A stretch of DNA of 16,344 bases from Methylomonas sp. (GCA_026988195.1 JALSLS010000250.1:1-16344); one strand, 5' to 3'. Positions 6,714 to 14,586 are shown, counted from the stretch's first letter. The notes: a model not told the origin generated them from the sequence alone. A program made the numbers and translations.

Positions 6714-6896
6714 TTATTTATTGCCATCAAATGCCTTATATAAATGCTTAGTGGTGTTTAAAATATCTGCACAAAGCAAGCGAGCATCAAAGTCTTCTGT
6801 TAATTCAGAATCATCATACTTGCTTAGGATTGTTAGCATTTTTTCAGTTCTTTCTCTAAAGTCTGAAATTAAACGTTTTTTAAATTTTGTAGTCAT
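6714..6896 (-). CDS. Small hypothetical protein, reverse in cassette 8
   Basis: A 60-aa, highly charged, probably all-helical protein (heptad-like pattern in RLISDFRERTEKMLTILSKYDD and then LLCADILN). No family was recognised. Amino-acid composition looks like a real protein, whereas the + strand reading of the same DNA is Ser- and Leu-rich and shadow-like. ATG 6896 is 16 bases from the start of the oppositely oriented gene at 6913. A GGAG lies 12 bases upstream, rather far. The gene ends seven bases after the cassette's R' core. With its partner it could form a two-protein unit such as a toxin-antitoxin pair, but neither sequence shows a known toxin or antitoxin motif. Confidence 0.5.
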   Translation of the reverse strand: MTTKFKKRLISDFRERTEKMLTILSKYDDSELTEDFDARLLCADILNTTKHLYKAFDGNK

Positions 6897-6912
6897 AAGG
6901 AAAATTTACTCC

Positions 6913-7173
6913 ATGCCAATAGTTAGAAAAATAGAACTCAAACGACATATCGAAGAACTTGAAAAAAGGTTTAAAAAACTTCGAGAAGCTGTAGAAGGTC
7001 AAGAACCAAATACAAATGTTTATGATCAGTACCATAATAATTCAGACCAATTTGTCGAAGAATTTACCGAGCTTTCAACTCATGATATTCAATATGCAGT
7101 TGATGATTTTAAAAATGTTTTAGGTGTGATTCGTAAAGTAAACTCATTTAAAGCTCCAAAATTAAAAAGATAA
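6913..7173 (+). CDS. Small coiled-coil hypothetical protein, cassette 8
   Basis: An 86-aa protein with a charged N-terminal helix likely to be a coiled coil (residues 6-28, ELKRHIEELEKRFKKLREAV), a polar Asn/Gln/Tyr-rich middle (33-46) and a second helical part. No family was recognised. The frame is open back to 6721, but that extension overlaps the reverse gene and looks like a shadow. ATG 6913 is preferred: AAGGAAA lies 11 bases upstream and the protein becomes well behaved from there. The stop is two bases before attC-9. The 16-bp gap to the divergent gene leaves no room for separate promoters, so each promoter must lie within the neighbouring gene or further out. Confidence 0.6.
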   Translation: MPIVRKIELKRHIEELEKRFKKLREAVEGQEPNTNVYDQYHNNSDQFVEEFTELSTHDIQYAVDDFKNVLGVIRKVNSFKAPKLKR

Positions 7174-7175
7174 AA

Positions 7176-7306
7176 ACCTAACAAATCGTGCAAATTGACC
7201 CACTTAAGCAGGGCTTCTTCTCGCTCAATATCTTGTGCTTTAGTTTCATCGTTTTAACTAGCATTGTGCCAGTGTTCCAGTGGATCAATTTAACGAGGCG
7301 TTATGT
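7176..7306 (+). repeat. attC-9 (family B), end of cassette 8
   Basis: R'' ACCTAAC (7176-7182) and R' GTTATGT (7300-7306). Left-arm AAATTGACCCACTTAAG pairs with right-arm CCAGTGGATCAATTT. The shared leader follows at 7307. Confidence 0.9.
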
Positions 7307-7424
7307 GTCTGCGACGCAAAAGAATAGTACTTCCCTTTGCGCTAAACCACTCCTCGGAACTTCATAGTAATTATATGAATAATATCTTATATTGTTTATA
7401 TTAATGACAATCAATGGGAACCTT

Positions 7425-8411
7425 ATGAAGGTAAATTACTTAATTCTTTACGAGGCTAAAAAACTTCAATTTACTGGTGTAAATAAATTTTTATCCCTGA
7501 TAGCTCTTCTTGACAATGTGAATATTATTGAAAATGAAATAGCGTATAAAAAGAGCTCTTATACATTTAAACTCTTAGAAAAAACAATTGAAGAAGAGCC
7601 TCAAAAAAAATTTGTACTTTATGACTTAATAATAGAGGGAAAAGAAAACGAAAAAGACGTAGAGAATCTTTCTTTGTTATTAAGAGAAATACGAGTATTT
7701 ATTTCTAATCAAGGTGGTACTTTAACCCCTGTATTAGATGAAATATCATCTTATTATGCTGAAAAAGCATATCCTATAATAAATCATATAGAAAATTTAA
7801 TGAGGCAACTTTTTACCAAATTTACTCTATTAAAGTTTGGTATTTCATGGATTGATAAAATTCCAAAGGGAACTGGGCCAGATAAAAAACAATCTAATAA
7901 TGGGCATAATCCTTTATATGACTTAGATTTTATTCATCTTAATGAATTATTTTTTAAAGAATTTGCAATTGAAGAAGCAAATTCTAACTTTCTTAAAGAG
8001 CTCCATACTGAAACATTTGATAAAACAAGGTTAGAGCTATATATACCCCAGTCAAACTGGACACGATATTTTTCACCTTTATTCGAGTGTGAATCAGAGT
8101 ACTTTGAAACACGTTGGGAGAAACTCTATAAGCTTAGAAATAAGGTTGCACATAATAGGACTTTTTCTAAAGATGATTTGGACGATGTGAAAAAAATTAC
8201 GAGCGATATCGGGGCTAAACTAAATAAAGCTATCGATAATATTGATAGCATCGAAGTTACAGAGCTTGTACTTCCAACTAAGGTTAAAAAGGCTTTAGAA
8301 GGTGAGCTACTACCTAATGAGCCTAAAGAAATTTCTCAACAAACTAAAAGTGATTCAGGTGTTGGTGGGTTAGTTGCTTTGGGGTTAATCGGTGCATTTT
8401 TAATGAGATAA
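7425..8411 (+). CDS. HEPN-domain protein (Swt1/ApeA-like), probable RNase
   Basis: A 328-aa protein. The C-terminal half holds a HEPN domain: a long helix (YPIINHIENLMRQLFTKF) followed by the catalytic R-x4-H pattern in KLRNKVAHNRTF, with R238, N239 and H243. HEPN domains of this kind are metal-independent RNases found in phage-defence and toxin systems. The N-terminal 110 residues are unassigned and may be the sensor or regulatory part. The last 20 residues contain a Gly-rich hydrophobic tail (GVGGLVALGLIGAFLMR), an unusual end that could insert in a membrane. ATG 7425, with GGGAA four bases upstream, is the preferred start; TTG 7392 and ATG 7404 are in frame but lack ribosome sites. It is the only gene of cassette 9. 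No antitoxin (for example an MNT partner) is present. Confidence 0.72.
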   Translation: MKVNYLILYEAKKLQFTGVNKFLSLIALLDNVNIIENEIAYKKSSYTFKLLEKTIEEEPQKKFVLYDLIIEGKENEKDVENLSLLLREIRVFISNQGGTLTPVLDEISSYYAEKAYPIINHIENLMRQLFTKFTLLKFGISWIDKIPKGTGPDKKQSNNGHNPLYDLDFIHLNELFFKEFAIEEANSNFLKELHTETFDKTRLELYIPQSNWTRYFSPLFECESEYFETRWEKLYKLRNKVAHNRTFSKDDLDDVKKITSDIGAKLNKAIDNIDSIEVTELVLPTKVKKALEGELLPNEPKEISQQTKSDSGVGGLVALGLIGAFLMR

Positions 8412-8419
8412 GTAATTAA

Positions 8420-8552
8420 ACATAACAAATTGCTCAAAAACGGACTTGCCTACTCAGGGTTTCTATTTTGCCTTTTGTAGCTTCGGTGAGTTATGATTTA
8501 GTTTTGAGGTTTGTAGTTTTAAATCGGCAAGCCCTTTAGCAAGGCGTTAGAT
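8420..8552 (+). repeat. attC-10 (family A variant), end of cassette 9
   Basis: R'' ACATAAC (8420-8426) and R' GTTAGAT (8546-8552). Matches family A at both ends; in the arms ACAGGC is replaced by CTTGCC and correspondingly GCCTG by GGCAAG, so the stem pairing is kept by compensatory change. Confidence 0.9.
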
Positions 8553-8749
8553 TAATCATCAGCAAATTCTACATTGTAGTTTAAAATATATTCCCTCTCT
8601 TCTTGTAAATTCAAATCCCGAAAATCAAGAGATACCTGCATAAAATAAAGAGCACCCTAAAAAAGAAACAAAAAGCGTACAATCAGTTACTGCTTTTAAT
8701 CAGAAGTTCATGTACTATCTCTAGCTAAATTATTGTATTGAGGTTTGAC

Positions 8750-9853
8750 ATGAAATTTAGACTTGGAGAACTTTTTAGTGGCCCTGGGGGAATAGGCTAT
8801 GCCGCCACGGTATCAAAATTAGTAGATAATAACGGTGAAGAATTTAGTATAGAACACGCTTGGGCAACTGACTACGATAAAGATACTTGTGATACTTATG
8901 CACACAATATTTGTAATGGAAAAAGTGATAGTGTGGTTTGCAAAGATATAAGGAAATTAGACTTTAAAAAACTTCAAAATATATCCGATATTGATGGGTT
9001 AGCCTTCGGCTTCCCTTGTAATGACTTTAGTATGGTAGGTGAGCAAAAAGGTATAAATGGAACATTTGGTCCTTTATATAGTTATGGTGTCAAAGCTTTA
9101 AAGAAATTTAAACCGATGTGGTTTTTAGCAGAAAATGTTGGTGGTTTAAGAAACTCAAATGAAGGAAATGCTTTTAAAACAATACTAAAAGAACTAGAAG
9201 ATTCTGGTTATACAATAACTCCACATCTTTACAAATTTGAAGAGTATGGTGTGCCGCAAGCACGCCATAGAATAATAATAATTGGTATTCGTAATGACAT
9301 AAAAAAAGTATTTAAAGTACCGTCACCTTTACCTTACAAAGATATTGATAATACATCACGGACAGCTATCGAGAATCCTCCTATTCTTGTAGATGCTCCA
9401 AATAATGAACACACAAGACATGCATCACAAGTAATCGAACGCTTAAAACATATAAAGGCTGGGGAAAATGCTTTTAATGCTAATCTCCCTAAAGATTTAG
9501 AGTTAAATGTCAAAGGCGCAAAAATAAGTCAAATTTATAAAAGGCTACACCCTGAAAAACCATCGTATACAGTTACAGGTAGCGGAGGTGGTGGTACTCA
9601 CGTTTATCACTGGTCAGAAAATAGAGCTTTAACAAATAGAGAAAGGGCTAGATTACAAACATTCCCTGATGACTTTGTTTTTCTTGGTTCTAAAGAAAGT
9701 GTAAGAAAACAAATTGGAATGGCTGTGCCATCCCAAGGTGTAAAAATAATTTTTGATTCTCTTTTGAAAACATTTGCTGATATTGAATATGAATCAATAG
9801 ATAACAATATAAAATTGGAGTATCAACATGAGCGATGCCTTGCTTTCGGATGA
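8750..9853 (+). CDS. DNA (cytosine-5) methyltransferase of a type II R-M system
   Basis: A 367-aa C5-cytosine methyltransferase that protects host DNA by methylating the recognition site of the partner nuclease. The motifs occur in order: I FSGPGG (9-14, SAM binding), IV GFPCNDFS with catalytic C90, VI AENV (127-130), VIII QARHR (170-174), the target-recognition region, IX RERARLQTFPDDF, and X GMAVPS (usually GNAVPP). Length is typical. The TTG at 8738 is in frame, but ATG 8750 with GAGG six bases upstream is the better start. The next gene begins 26 bases before this one ends, so M and R are translationally linked. It is the first gene of cassette 10, after a 197-bp leader without a gene. 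The recognition sequence cannot be read from the protein. Confidence 0.95.
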   Translation: MKFRLGELFSGPGGIGYAATVSKLVDNNGEEFSIEHAWATDYDKDTCDTYAHNICNGKSDSVVCKDIRKLDFKKLQNISDIDGLAFGFPCNDFSMVGEQKGINGTFGPLYSYGVKALKKFKPMWFLAENVGGLRNSNEGNAFKTILKELEDSGYTITPHLYKFEEYGVPQARHRIIIIGIRNDIKKVFKVPSPLPYKDIDNTSRTAIENPPILVDAPNNEHTRHASQVIERLKHIKAGENAFNANLPKDLELNVKGAKISQIYKRLHPEKPSYTVTGSGGGGTHVYHWSENRALTNRERARLQTFPDDFVFLGSKESVRKQIGMAVPSQGVKIIFDSLLKTFADIEYESIDNNIKLEYQHERCLAFG

Positions 9854-10802
9854 TTTATTTTCAGAAGTCCTTTTAAATCCTGCTAAAGATGGAGCTGATG
9901 AATTGTTCATCATATCAGGTTACGCTTCTGCTGTTATGGCTTCATATCATATGGAGCAACTAAAAAAAGAACGAGTTGATGTTAAAATTAACTTACTCGT
10001 TGGTATGACCAGTCGTGATGGTCTGTCATTAACAAACCATCAAACTTTTAAAAGTTTGATGGAAAATGATTTCACCCATAATTTTAGTTGCTCTTATATA
10101 ACTGAATATCCCCCAGTACATTCAAAGGTCTATTCATGGTTTAAAGATGGAAGTCCTGTAGATGCATATATTGGGTCTGCTAATTATTCTCAGCAAGCAT
10201 TTGTTATAAAGTCTCAAAAAGAAATTGCAAGTAAATGTAATCCTAAAAGTGCTTATGAGTATTATCAATCACTTGTAAGTCAGTCAATTTATTGCACTCA
10301 TCAAGAAGTTGAAGAACAAATTGCATTTTATAACAGCCAAAATGTAGCTCTTTCTAATAGAGATATTATTGAAGAGGAAAATTCTAATTATGAAGCACCA
10401 GTTGGCTTAGATAAATTAACAGTTTCTTTATTACAAACAAATGGGGAAATTCATCAATCAAGTGGATTAAATTGGGGGCAAAGAGAAGGTCGGGAGAAAA
10501 ATCAAGCCTATATACCTTTGCAGGCAGATGTTTGGCGCTCAGACTTTTTCCCTGAAATTGGTCAACATTTCACAGTAAAAACTGACGATAAGAAAATACT
10601 CCTGTTTACTCGCGCCCAGCAGAATGGGAAAGCATTACATACACCATCAAATAATAGTCTAATGGGAGAGTACTTTAGAAATAGACTAGGAATAGCAAAT
10701 GGAGAATTTGTTACAAAAGAAGACCTTCTTAGGTATGGTAGGACTACTGTTGATTTTTATAAAACTGATGAAGAAGAGTATCAAATGGACTTTTCAACTT
10801 AA
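9828..10802 (+). CDS. NgoFVII-family restriction endonuclease (PLD fold)
   Basis: A 324-aa type II endonuclease with a phospholipase-D-like catalytic site: VHSKVYSW with H98 and K100, followed by YIGSANYSQQAF (S117, N119), the HxK...GSxN pattern of NgoFVII/BfiI-type enzymes. Such nucleases dimerise to form one active site and need no metal ion. The C-terminal half (from about residue 190) is probably the DNA-recognition domain. ATG 9828 overlaps the end of the methyltransferase gene by 26 bases and has GGAG eight bases upstream. M before R lets methylation precede cutting. The NgoFVII family commonly accompanies C5 methyltransferases, in agreement with the neighbour. The stop lies five bases before attC-11. 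Confidence 0.85.
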   Translation: MSDALLSDDLFSEVLLNPAKDGADELFIISGYASAVMASYHMEQLKKERVDVKINLLVGMTSRDGLSLTNHQTFKSLMENDFTHNFSCSYITEYPPVHSKVYSWFKDGSPVDAYIGSANYSQQAFVIKSQKEIASKCNPKSAYEYYQSLVSQSIYCTHQEVEEQIAFYNSQNVALSNRDIIEEENSNYEAPVGLDKLTVSLLQTNGEIHQSSGLNWGQREGREKNQAYIPLQADVWRSDFFPEIGQHFTVKTDDKKILLFTRAQQNGKALHTPSNNSLMGEYFRNRLGIANGEFVTKEDLLRYGRTTVDFYKTDEEEYQMDFST

Positions 10803-10806
10803 TAAA

Positions 10807-10922
10807 ATCTAACAAGGCATTACACTTTGACCAACAACTCAGGGAGGCTTTTGTGCATTCGCTCTGCTCATCACTGCACAAAAGCCTCCCTAAGCTGTTG
10901 GCAAGTGAATGCGGCGTTAGGC
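10807..10922 (+). repeat. attC-11, singleton with near-perfect long hairpin, end of cassette 10
   Basis: R'' ATCTAAC (10807-10813) and R' GTTAGGC (10916-10922). The centre is a 27-bp arm (10831-10857) that pairs with 10875-10901 with only two mismatches around a 17-nt loop; 17 of these pairs are contiguous. It is much more regular than the other attC sites. Confidence 0.88.
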
Positions 10923-10950
10923 TACCAATCATCAAAATGAGTTTTTATGT

Positions 10951-11622
10951 ATGAAACGTAATACTATAATTAAATTACTCATTATTTCTATTTTATTAAC
11001 AGCTTTAACTTCCGCCTTTTATGGTACTCAACATGATAGAAAATCATTCAAACTTGCAGGGTGCAGTGAGTTAGATTACAAGAGTCAGGTTAGAGCAGTT
11101 ATAGGAGCAATAAAAACAAAAAAACAAAGCCCTTGTGAGGCTAGGCTTTTAGTTAAAACAGCAGGTTTTCCTCTGCCTTTTTTATATGACGATTTAACAA
11201 CAAAAGGGGTTGGAGATATAACGCTAAAAGATAATATTTACTTTAAGCCATTACTAATAAATTTTACTTTTTTTACTATTCTCACGCTGGTTGTATATGG
11301 TATCAAAAAGTCAACTTTTTTAAGTACAGTTGTATTTCTGATTCTGCTTAGTTTTTTAATTACTTTAGCATCAAGCTTTTATCCTAGCAAAGATACAGTG
11401 GTTACTTCTGGTGAGGGTTATTGTGGTGAGTCTTCTCCCTGTCGGGTTGAAGTGATAACTGGAGGTTTTCCTTTTCAATACCTTTACGACAATTTAGGTA
11501 CTTCAGTTGTTGGTGTTTTATCATTTCAAGATAATATACGTTCTAAACCATTTTTTTACGACATGCTTTTTTATTTTGTAATATTGCTTGTTTTTAGCCG
11601 AATCAAATCAAAAAAAGCCTAA
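10951..11622 (+). CDS. Membrane protein made of an internal duplication
   Basis: A 223-aa protein of unknown function built from two copies of one unit. Unit 1 covers about residues 1-118 and unit 2 about 119-220. Each starts with a membrane helix ending in a similar motif (LTALTSAFY and LITLASSFY), then a loop with two cysteines (C38/C62 and C158/C164), then a GFP-F-YLYD motif (72-80 and 172-180), a KDN/QDN...KP element and a second membrane helix. With four helices, both loops would lie on the same, probably periplasmic, side, where the cysteines could form disulfides. The start ATG 10951 lacks a strong ribosome site. The stop codon (11620-11622) lies within the R'' site of attC-12. It is the only gene of cassette 11. 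Confidence 0.72.
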   Translation: MKRNTIIKLLIISILLTALTSAFYGTQHDRKSFKLAGCSELDYKSQVRAVIGAIKTKKQSPCEARLLVKTAGFPLPFLYDDLTTKGVGDITLKDNIYFKPLLINFTFFTILTLVVYGIKKSTFLSTVVFLILLSFLITLASSFYPSKDTVVTSGEGYCGESSPCRVEVITGGFPFQYLYDNLGTSVVGVLSFQDNIRSKPFFYDMLFYFVILLVFSRIKSKKA

Positions 11623-11748
11623 CAAGTCATTGCATCTGACCCACTTAAGTCTGGCTTCTTCGGAAGCAACGGTTTGTGGTATAGTTTTGTTGTTTTAAAT
11701 GAGCTTCGTGCCAGTTTTCCAGTGGATCAGCTGAATGAGGCGTTAGGT
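11617..11748 (+). repeat. attC-12 (family B), end of cassette 11
   Basis: R'' GCCTAAC (11617-11623), overlapping the stop codon of the preceding gene, and R' GTTAGGT (11742-11748). Left-arm CATTGCATCTGACCCACTT pairs with right-arm AGTGGATCAGCTGAATG. A GC-rich palindrome (GCGCAATGCGC) follows in place of the shared leader. Confidence 0.9.
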
Positions 11749-11767
11749 GGCGCAATGCGCGATTAGA

Positions 11768-12019
11768 TTAGTTACCTTTTAAATCCAATGCTTTCTCCAG
11801 CATTTTTGAAAATGAAAACAAAGAAATATTACATGCCTTGCATATTAGATAAACTTCAATAATATCTAGTTTTCTATCCCCATTCTCATACTTAGACACA
11901 TAACTTTGAGGCTTATCTAGTTTTTCGGACAGTTGAATCTGTGTAAAACCCTTTGTTTTTCTGATGCTTTTTATAACCTCTCTAAAGGTTACATAATAAT
12001 TTGATAATGAATTGCTCAT
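11768..12019 (-). CDS. XRE-family HTH regulator (probable R-M controller)
   Basis: An 83-aa DNA-binding protein with a classic helix-turn-helix at about residues 25-46 (FTQIQLSEKLDKPQSYVSKYENGDR). Small HTH proteins beside type II R-M genes commonly act as controllers that delay or limit nuclease expression; this gene is transcribed away from the methyltransferase across a 156-bp gap holding a perfect palindrome, so autoregulation and control of the R-M genes are likely. The frame is open up to 12109, but that extension would run through the palindrome and adds a hydrophobic, unrelated N-terminus. ATG 12019 puts the HTH at its usual position. The ribosome site is weak, so a leaderless or poorly translated message is possible. 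It is the first gene of cassette 12, in reverse. Confidence 0.8.
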   Translation of the reverse strand: MSNSLSNYYVTFREVIKSIRKTKGFTQIQLSEKLDKPQSYVSKYENGDRKLDIIEVYLICKACNISLFSFSKMLEKALDLKGN

Positions 12020-12059
12020 AATTAAAATATAGATTGTTTTGACATCAGAGCTTTCATGA

Positions 12060-12104
12060 AATAAGATACAAAATATCCCAAATTGGGATATTTTGTATCT
12101 TATT
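12060..12104. promoter_or_regulatory. Perfect 45-bp palindrome, probable regulator operator
   Basis: Two 22-bp arms (12060-12081 and 12083-12104) are perfect reverse complements around one A. Each arm contains a GATA-N5-TATC box (12065-12077 and 12087-12099), with centres 22 bp apart, about two helix turns. A partial third copy (GATACAATGATAA) begins at 12125. The position between the divergent HTH and methyltransferase genes fits a two-dimer operator. Confidence 0.75.
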
Positions 12105-12175
12105 AGCACTGAGCGTAGAATAAGAGATACAATGATAAATTGGTACTATTAAATATAATTCAAGTGGAGAATTAA

Positions 12176-13390
12176 GTGAGTTTAAGCCAGCAAGCATATG
12201 TTGAAAACGATTATTTGATTGAAAAAAATTATCAGCATTATATCAAATATATGGGTTCAAAATCTAAAATTATGAATTTCGTTGTTTCAGGAATAAACGA
12301 AGTTTATAAAGGAGGGATGATCTGTGATTTATTTGCTGGTAGTGCCTCACTTTCTGGTGCAATAGGTCATCAAGCACCTATTCATTCTAATGACATTCAA
12401 AAATACTCTAGTGTTGTTGCTGGGGCATATTTAAAAACATGGAATGATGGAAAGGTTCCTGATTCAAAGAAGATAATTAAACAAGCAACAGCAATAGTAC
12501 AAAGAAATAAACGTCTCCTGCCAGAATTAATATCTTATGATAAAAATATGTCATTAGATGATTTTAAGGCAGTTGAAGTGAGTCAACAGAATATAATAAA
12601 TTTAGACTTTGAAGGAGACTGGTATTTATTTGCTAAATATTATTCTGGAACTTGGTGGACGGCGGAACAGTGTTTATGGATAGATGCTCTTAGAGAAGTT
12701 GCAGAAAATTATCGTGACTCTCCAAGTTATTGGTTAATTCTATCGTCTCTAATGTATGCAATGGCATACACCAGTCAAGGAACTGGACACTATGCTCAGT
12801 ATAGAGACGCAAAAACAATTTCTTCAATGAAAGATATATCAATTTATAGAAAAAGAGATTTAACATCTTACTTTACAAAGAAATATGACATTGCCTTACA
12901 TCAACTTCCTCAGAATAAGCCTATTTATTCACATAAAATTACCAGTTTAGATTACCAAGATTGTTTAAATAGTTTCGAGGGAGGTACAGTATATGCTGAT
13001 CCACCTTACTGCTTTGTTCACTACAGTAGATTTTATCATGCACTGGAAACATTAGTTTTATATGATTATCCAGAGATTCAAGTAAAGTCAGGAAGTATGG
13101 TAAAAGGGAGATATAGAGAAAATAGACACCAATCACCATTTTCAATAAAAACCCAAGTTAAAAATGCTTTTACTAATTTATTAACAGGTGTCTTTGAGAC
13201 CGATTCTAATCTTGTTTTAAGTTATAGCAATACAGGTATGATTAGTTTAGAAGAAATATTGTCTTTATCCGAAGAGATATTTATCAATAAAAACGTAGAC
13301 TTCGTATCGATTGATCATAAGCATATGACGATGGGGAGACAAAATGATAGAGATAGAGATGTGAAAGAATGTTTAATACTTATTAGTTAA
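12176..13390 (+). CDS. D12-class DNA adenine N6-methyltransferase of a second R-M system
   Basis: A 404-aa N6-adenine methyltransferase of the D12 (alpha-class) family. The N-terminal YIKYMGSKSKI (22-32) corresponds to the conserved start of D12 enzymes, followed by motif I DLFAGSASLSG (51-61, SAM binding) and, after a long insert with the target-recognition part, catalytic motif IV DPPY (275-278). It is longer than Dam-type enzymes (about 270-300 aa) because of the insert. The start is GTG 12176, with GGAG seven bases upstream; no in-frame ATG lies near. It is preceded by the palindromic operator and followed after 92 bp by the nuclease gene, so it is the protective arm of the R-M unit in cassette 12. 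The site methylated cannot be read from the sequence. Confidence 0.92.
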   Translation: MSLSQQAYVENDYLIEKNYQHYIKYMGSKSKIMNFVVSGINEVYKGGMICDLFAGSASLSGAIGHQAPIHSNDIQKYSSVVAGAYLKTWNDGKVPDSKKIIKQATAIVQRNKRLLPELISYDKNMSLDDFKAVEVSQQNIINLDFEGDWYLFAKYYSGTWWTAEQCLWIDALREVAENYRDSPSYWLILSSLMYAMAYTSQGTGHYAQYRDAKTISSMKDISIYRKRDLTSYFTKKYDIALHQLPQNKPIYSHKITSLDYQDCLNSFEGGTVYADPPYCFVHYSRFYHALETLVLYDYPEIQVKSGSMVKGRYRENRHQSPFSIKTQVKNAFTNLLTGVFETDSNLVLSYSNTGMISLEEILSLSEEIFINKNVDFVSIDHKHMTMGRQNDRDRDVKECLILIS

Positions 13391-13420
13391 TATAATTTAA
13401 ATCAACTACATGATCTAGAA

Positions 13421-13450
13421 TTGTGTAATTGCTAGCCTATCTGTTACGAT
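13421..13450 (+). promoter_or_regulatory. Possible separate promoter of the nuclease gene
   Basis: TTGTGT (13421-13426) and TACGAT (13445-13450) are spaced by 18 bp and lie 33 bp before the nuclease start. Each matches the consensus at four of six positions. It would allow the nuclease to be expressed independently of the methyltransferase. Confidence 0.3.
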
Positions 13451-13482
13451 GCTGATGATTTTTTCATTGGAGCATTCTCATT

Positions 13483-14586
13483 GTGACAGATTTATCTAAA
13501 CTTACTGTGTCGTTAACAAAGCATGGCGCACATAAAATTTCTCAGCTGCTTAGGCAGTTTGATGCAAATGATGTTCTAAATCATTTAGATGGCAGTGTTC
13601 CTGGAATAAACATTGAGTCGGCTCAAGCCAAGAAGAACTTATCGGCTGATGCAGATAATATTGTTCCTGATATTTGGGATAGAGTTAAGCCAAAAGGTAA
13701 TGATGCAATTAATGGTCTTGTATTAATTGGGATCATATTTAGTCACCATAGTTTAATAAGTGCCATGCAAAATAGTTCTAATCGAGAACAGTTTACTGGA
13801 ACTATCACTCGTGGAAATCAACTTGAAGGAAAGGCATATACTAATTTTGCTCATATCTTGGACGAACTTGGATTTGCAACCTCTCATAATCAAACACAAG
13901 TAAGCTATAACTTAGAATCGCTTTTTAAGCTTAATGATTTTAGTGGTTTAGTTGGCGAGCTTCTGCAATTAAAACTTACTAAAGCTAGGTGGGACGGAAA
14001 TAATTCGCTTATTGATGAAATGGTGTCATTAAATTTTCAGGATGTTTTTTCTGTTGATGTTGAGTATTTTACGAGCTGGTTTGCAGGGAACTTGATACAG
14101 CCAGCTAAGCTAGAAGCAGAGGATGTACTAGTAGTTGGCTCGTTTAAATTTAGTTCAGGTCATAATAAGAGAAAAACAGGAGCAACTGAAAGGACACAAA
14201 AAGCTAATAGCGGCAAAGTAAATTTAAAGCACAATGAAATTCAAAATGAACTATTTGAACAATTAGTCGATGAATACGGTGATGGAAATGTTGGTAGTGA
14301 AATTGATACAGGTCAACGAACATATGTTGATGTAGTTGTAAAAACTGATGATTATTGTGTATTCTATGAAATTAAGACTGCTAGTTCTGTTAAGGCATGT
14401 ATTCGTGAAGCAATTCCACAGTTGTTAGAATATGCATATTGGCAAGAGTTAGACTTTGTAGTAAATAAACTAATTATCGTATCTGAATTAGAAGTGACCG
14501 AAGAAGCAGAAACATACCTCGAGTATTTAAGAAAAAACTTTGGAATTCAATTTTACTATAAGCAGTTTATATCGGAAAAAATTTGA
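13483..14586 (+). CDS. Type II restriction endonuclease, PD-(D/E)XK fold
   Basis: A 367-aa protein that is probably the nuclease paired with the D12 methyltransferase. The C-terminal part carries a clear PD-(D/E)XK site: D283 in TYVDVVVK, then E296 and K298 in VFYEIKTA, with an acidic helix before it (NEIQNELFEQLVDEYG, 251-266) and the helix AIPQLLEYAYW behind, typical of this fold. The N-terminal 200 residues are helical and unassigned, perhaps the recognition domain. The start is GTG 13483 with GGAG ten bases upstream, a fairly long spacing that may keep expression low. No known nuclease family was recognised for the N-terminal part, so the assignment rests on the catalytic pattern and on the neighbouring methyltransferase and controller. 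The gene ends 14 bases before attC-13. Confidence 0.8.
   Translation: MTDLSKLTVSLTKHGAHKISQLLRQFDANDVLNHLDGSVPGINIESAQAKKNLSADADNIVPDIWDRVKPKGNDAINGLVLIGIIFSHHSLISAMQNSSNREQFTGTITRGNQLEGKAYTNFAHILDELGFATSHNQTQVSYNLESLFKLNDFSGLVGELLQLKLTKARWDGNNSLIDEMVSLNFQDVFSVDVEYFTSWFAGNLIQPAKLEAEDVLVVGSFKFSSGHNKRKTGATERTQKANSGKVNLKHNEIQNELFEQLVDEYGDGNVGSEIDTGQRTYVDVVVKTDDYCVFYEIKTASSVKACIREAIPQLLEYAYWQELDFVVNKLIIVSELEVTEEAETYLEYLRKNFGIQFYYKQFISEKI

Noticed and set aside
6721..6912. Extension of the cassette 8 + strand gene back to 6721
   Set aside because: The extension is Ser/Leu-rich antisense of the 60-aa gene and lacks a ribosome site.
8569..8579. Small dyad CTACATTGTAG in the leader of the C5 methyltransferase
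   Set aside because: Only five paired bases around one base; too short to call an operator, and no regulator gene is in that cassette.
10841..10891. Long GC-rich stem after the NgoFVII nuclease as a transcription terminator
   Set aside because: No T-run follows on either strand, and the stem is the centre of attC-11.
12020..12109. Longer N-terminus for the HTH regulator
   Set aside because: It would be encoded by the operator palindrome itself and has no similarity to HTH regulators.
12939..13145. 68-codon minus strand frame inside the D12 methyltransferase, and a similar one at 9607-9807 in the C5 methyltransferase
   Set aside because: They lie fully within well-supported genes and have no features of their own.
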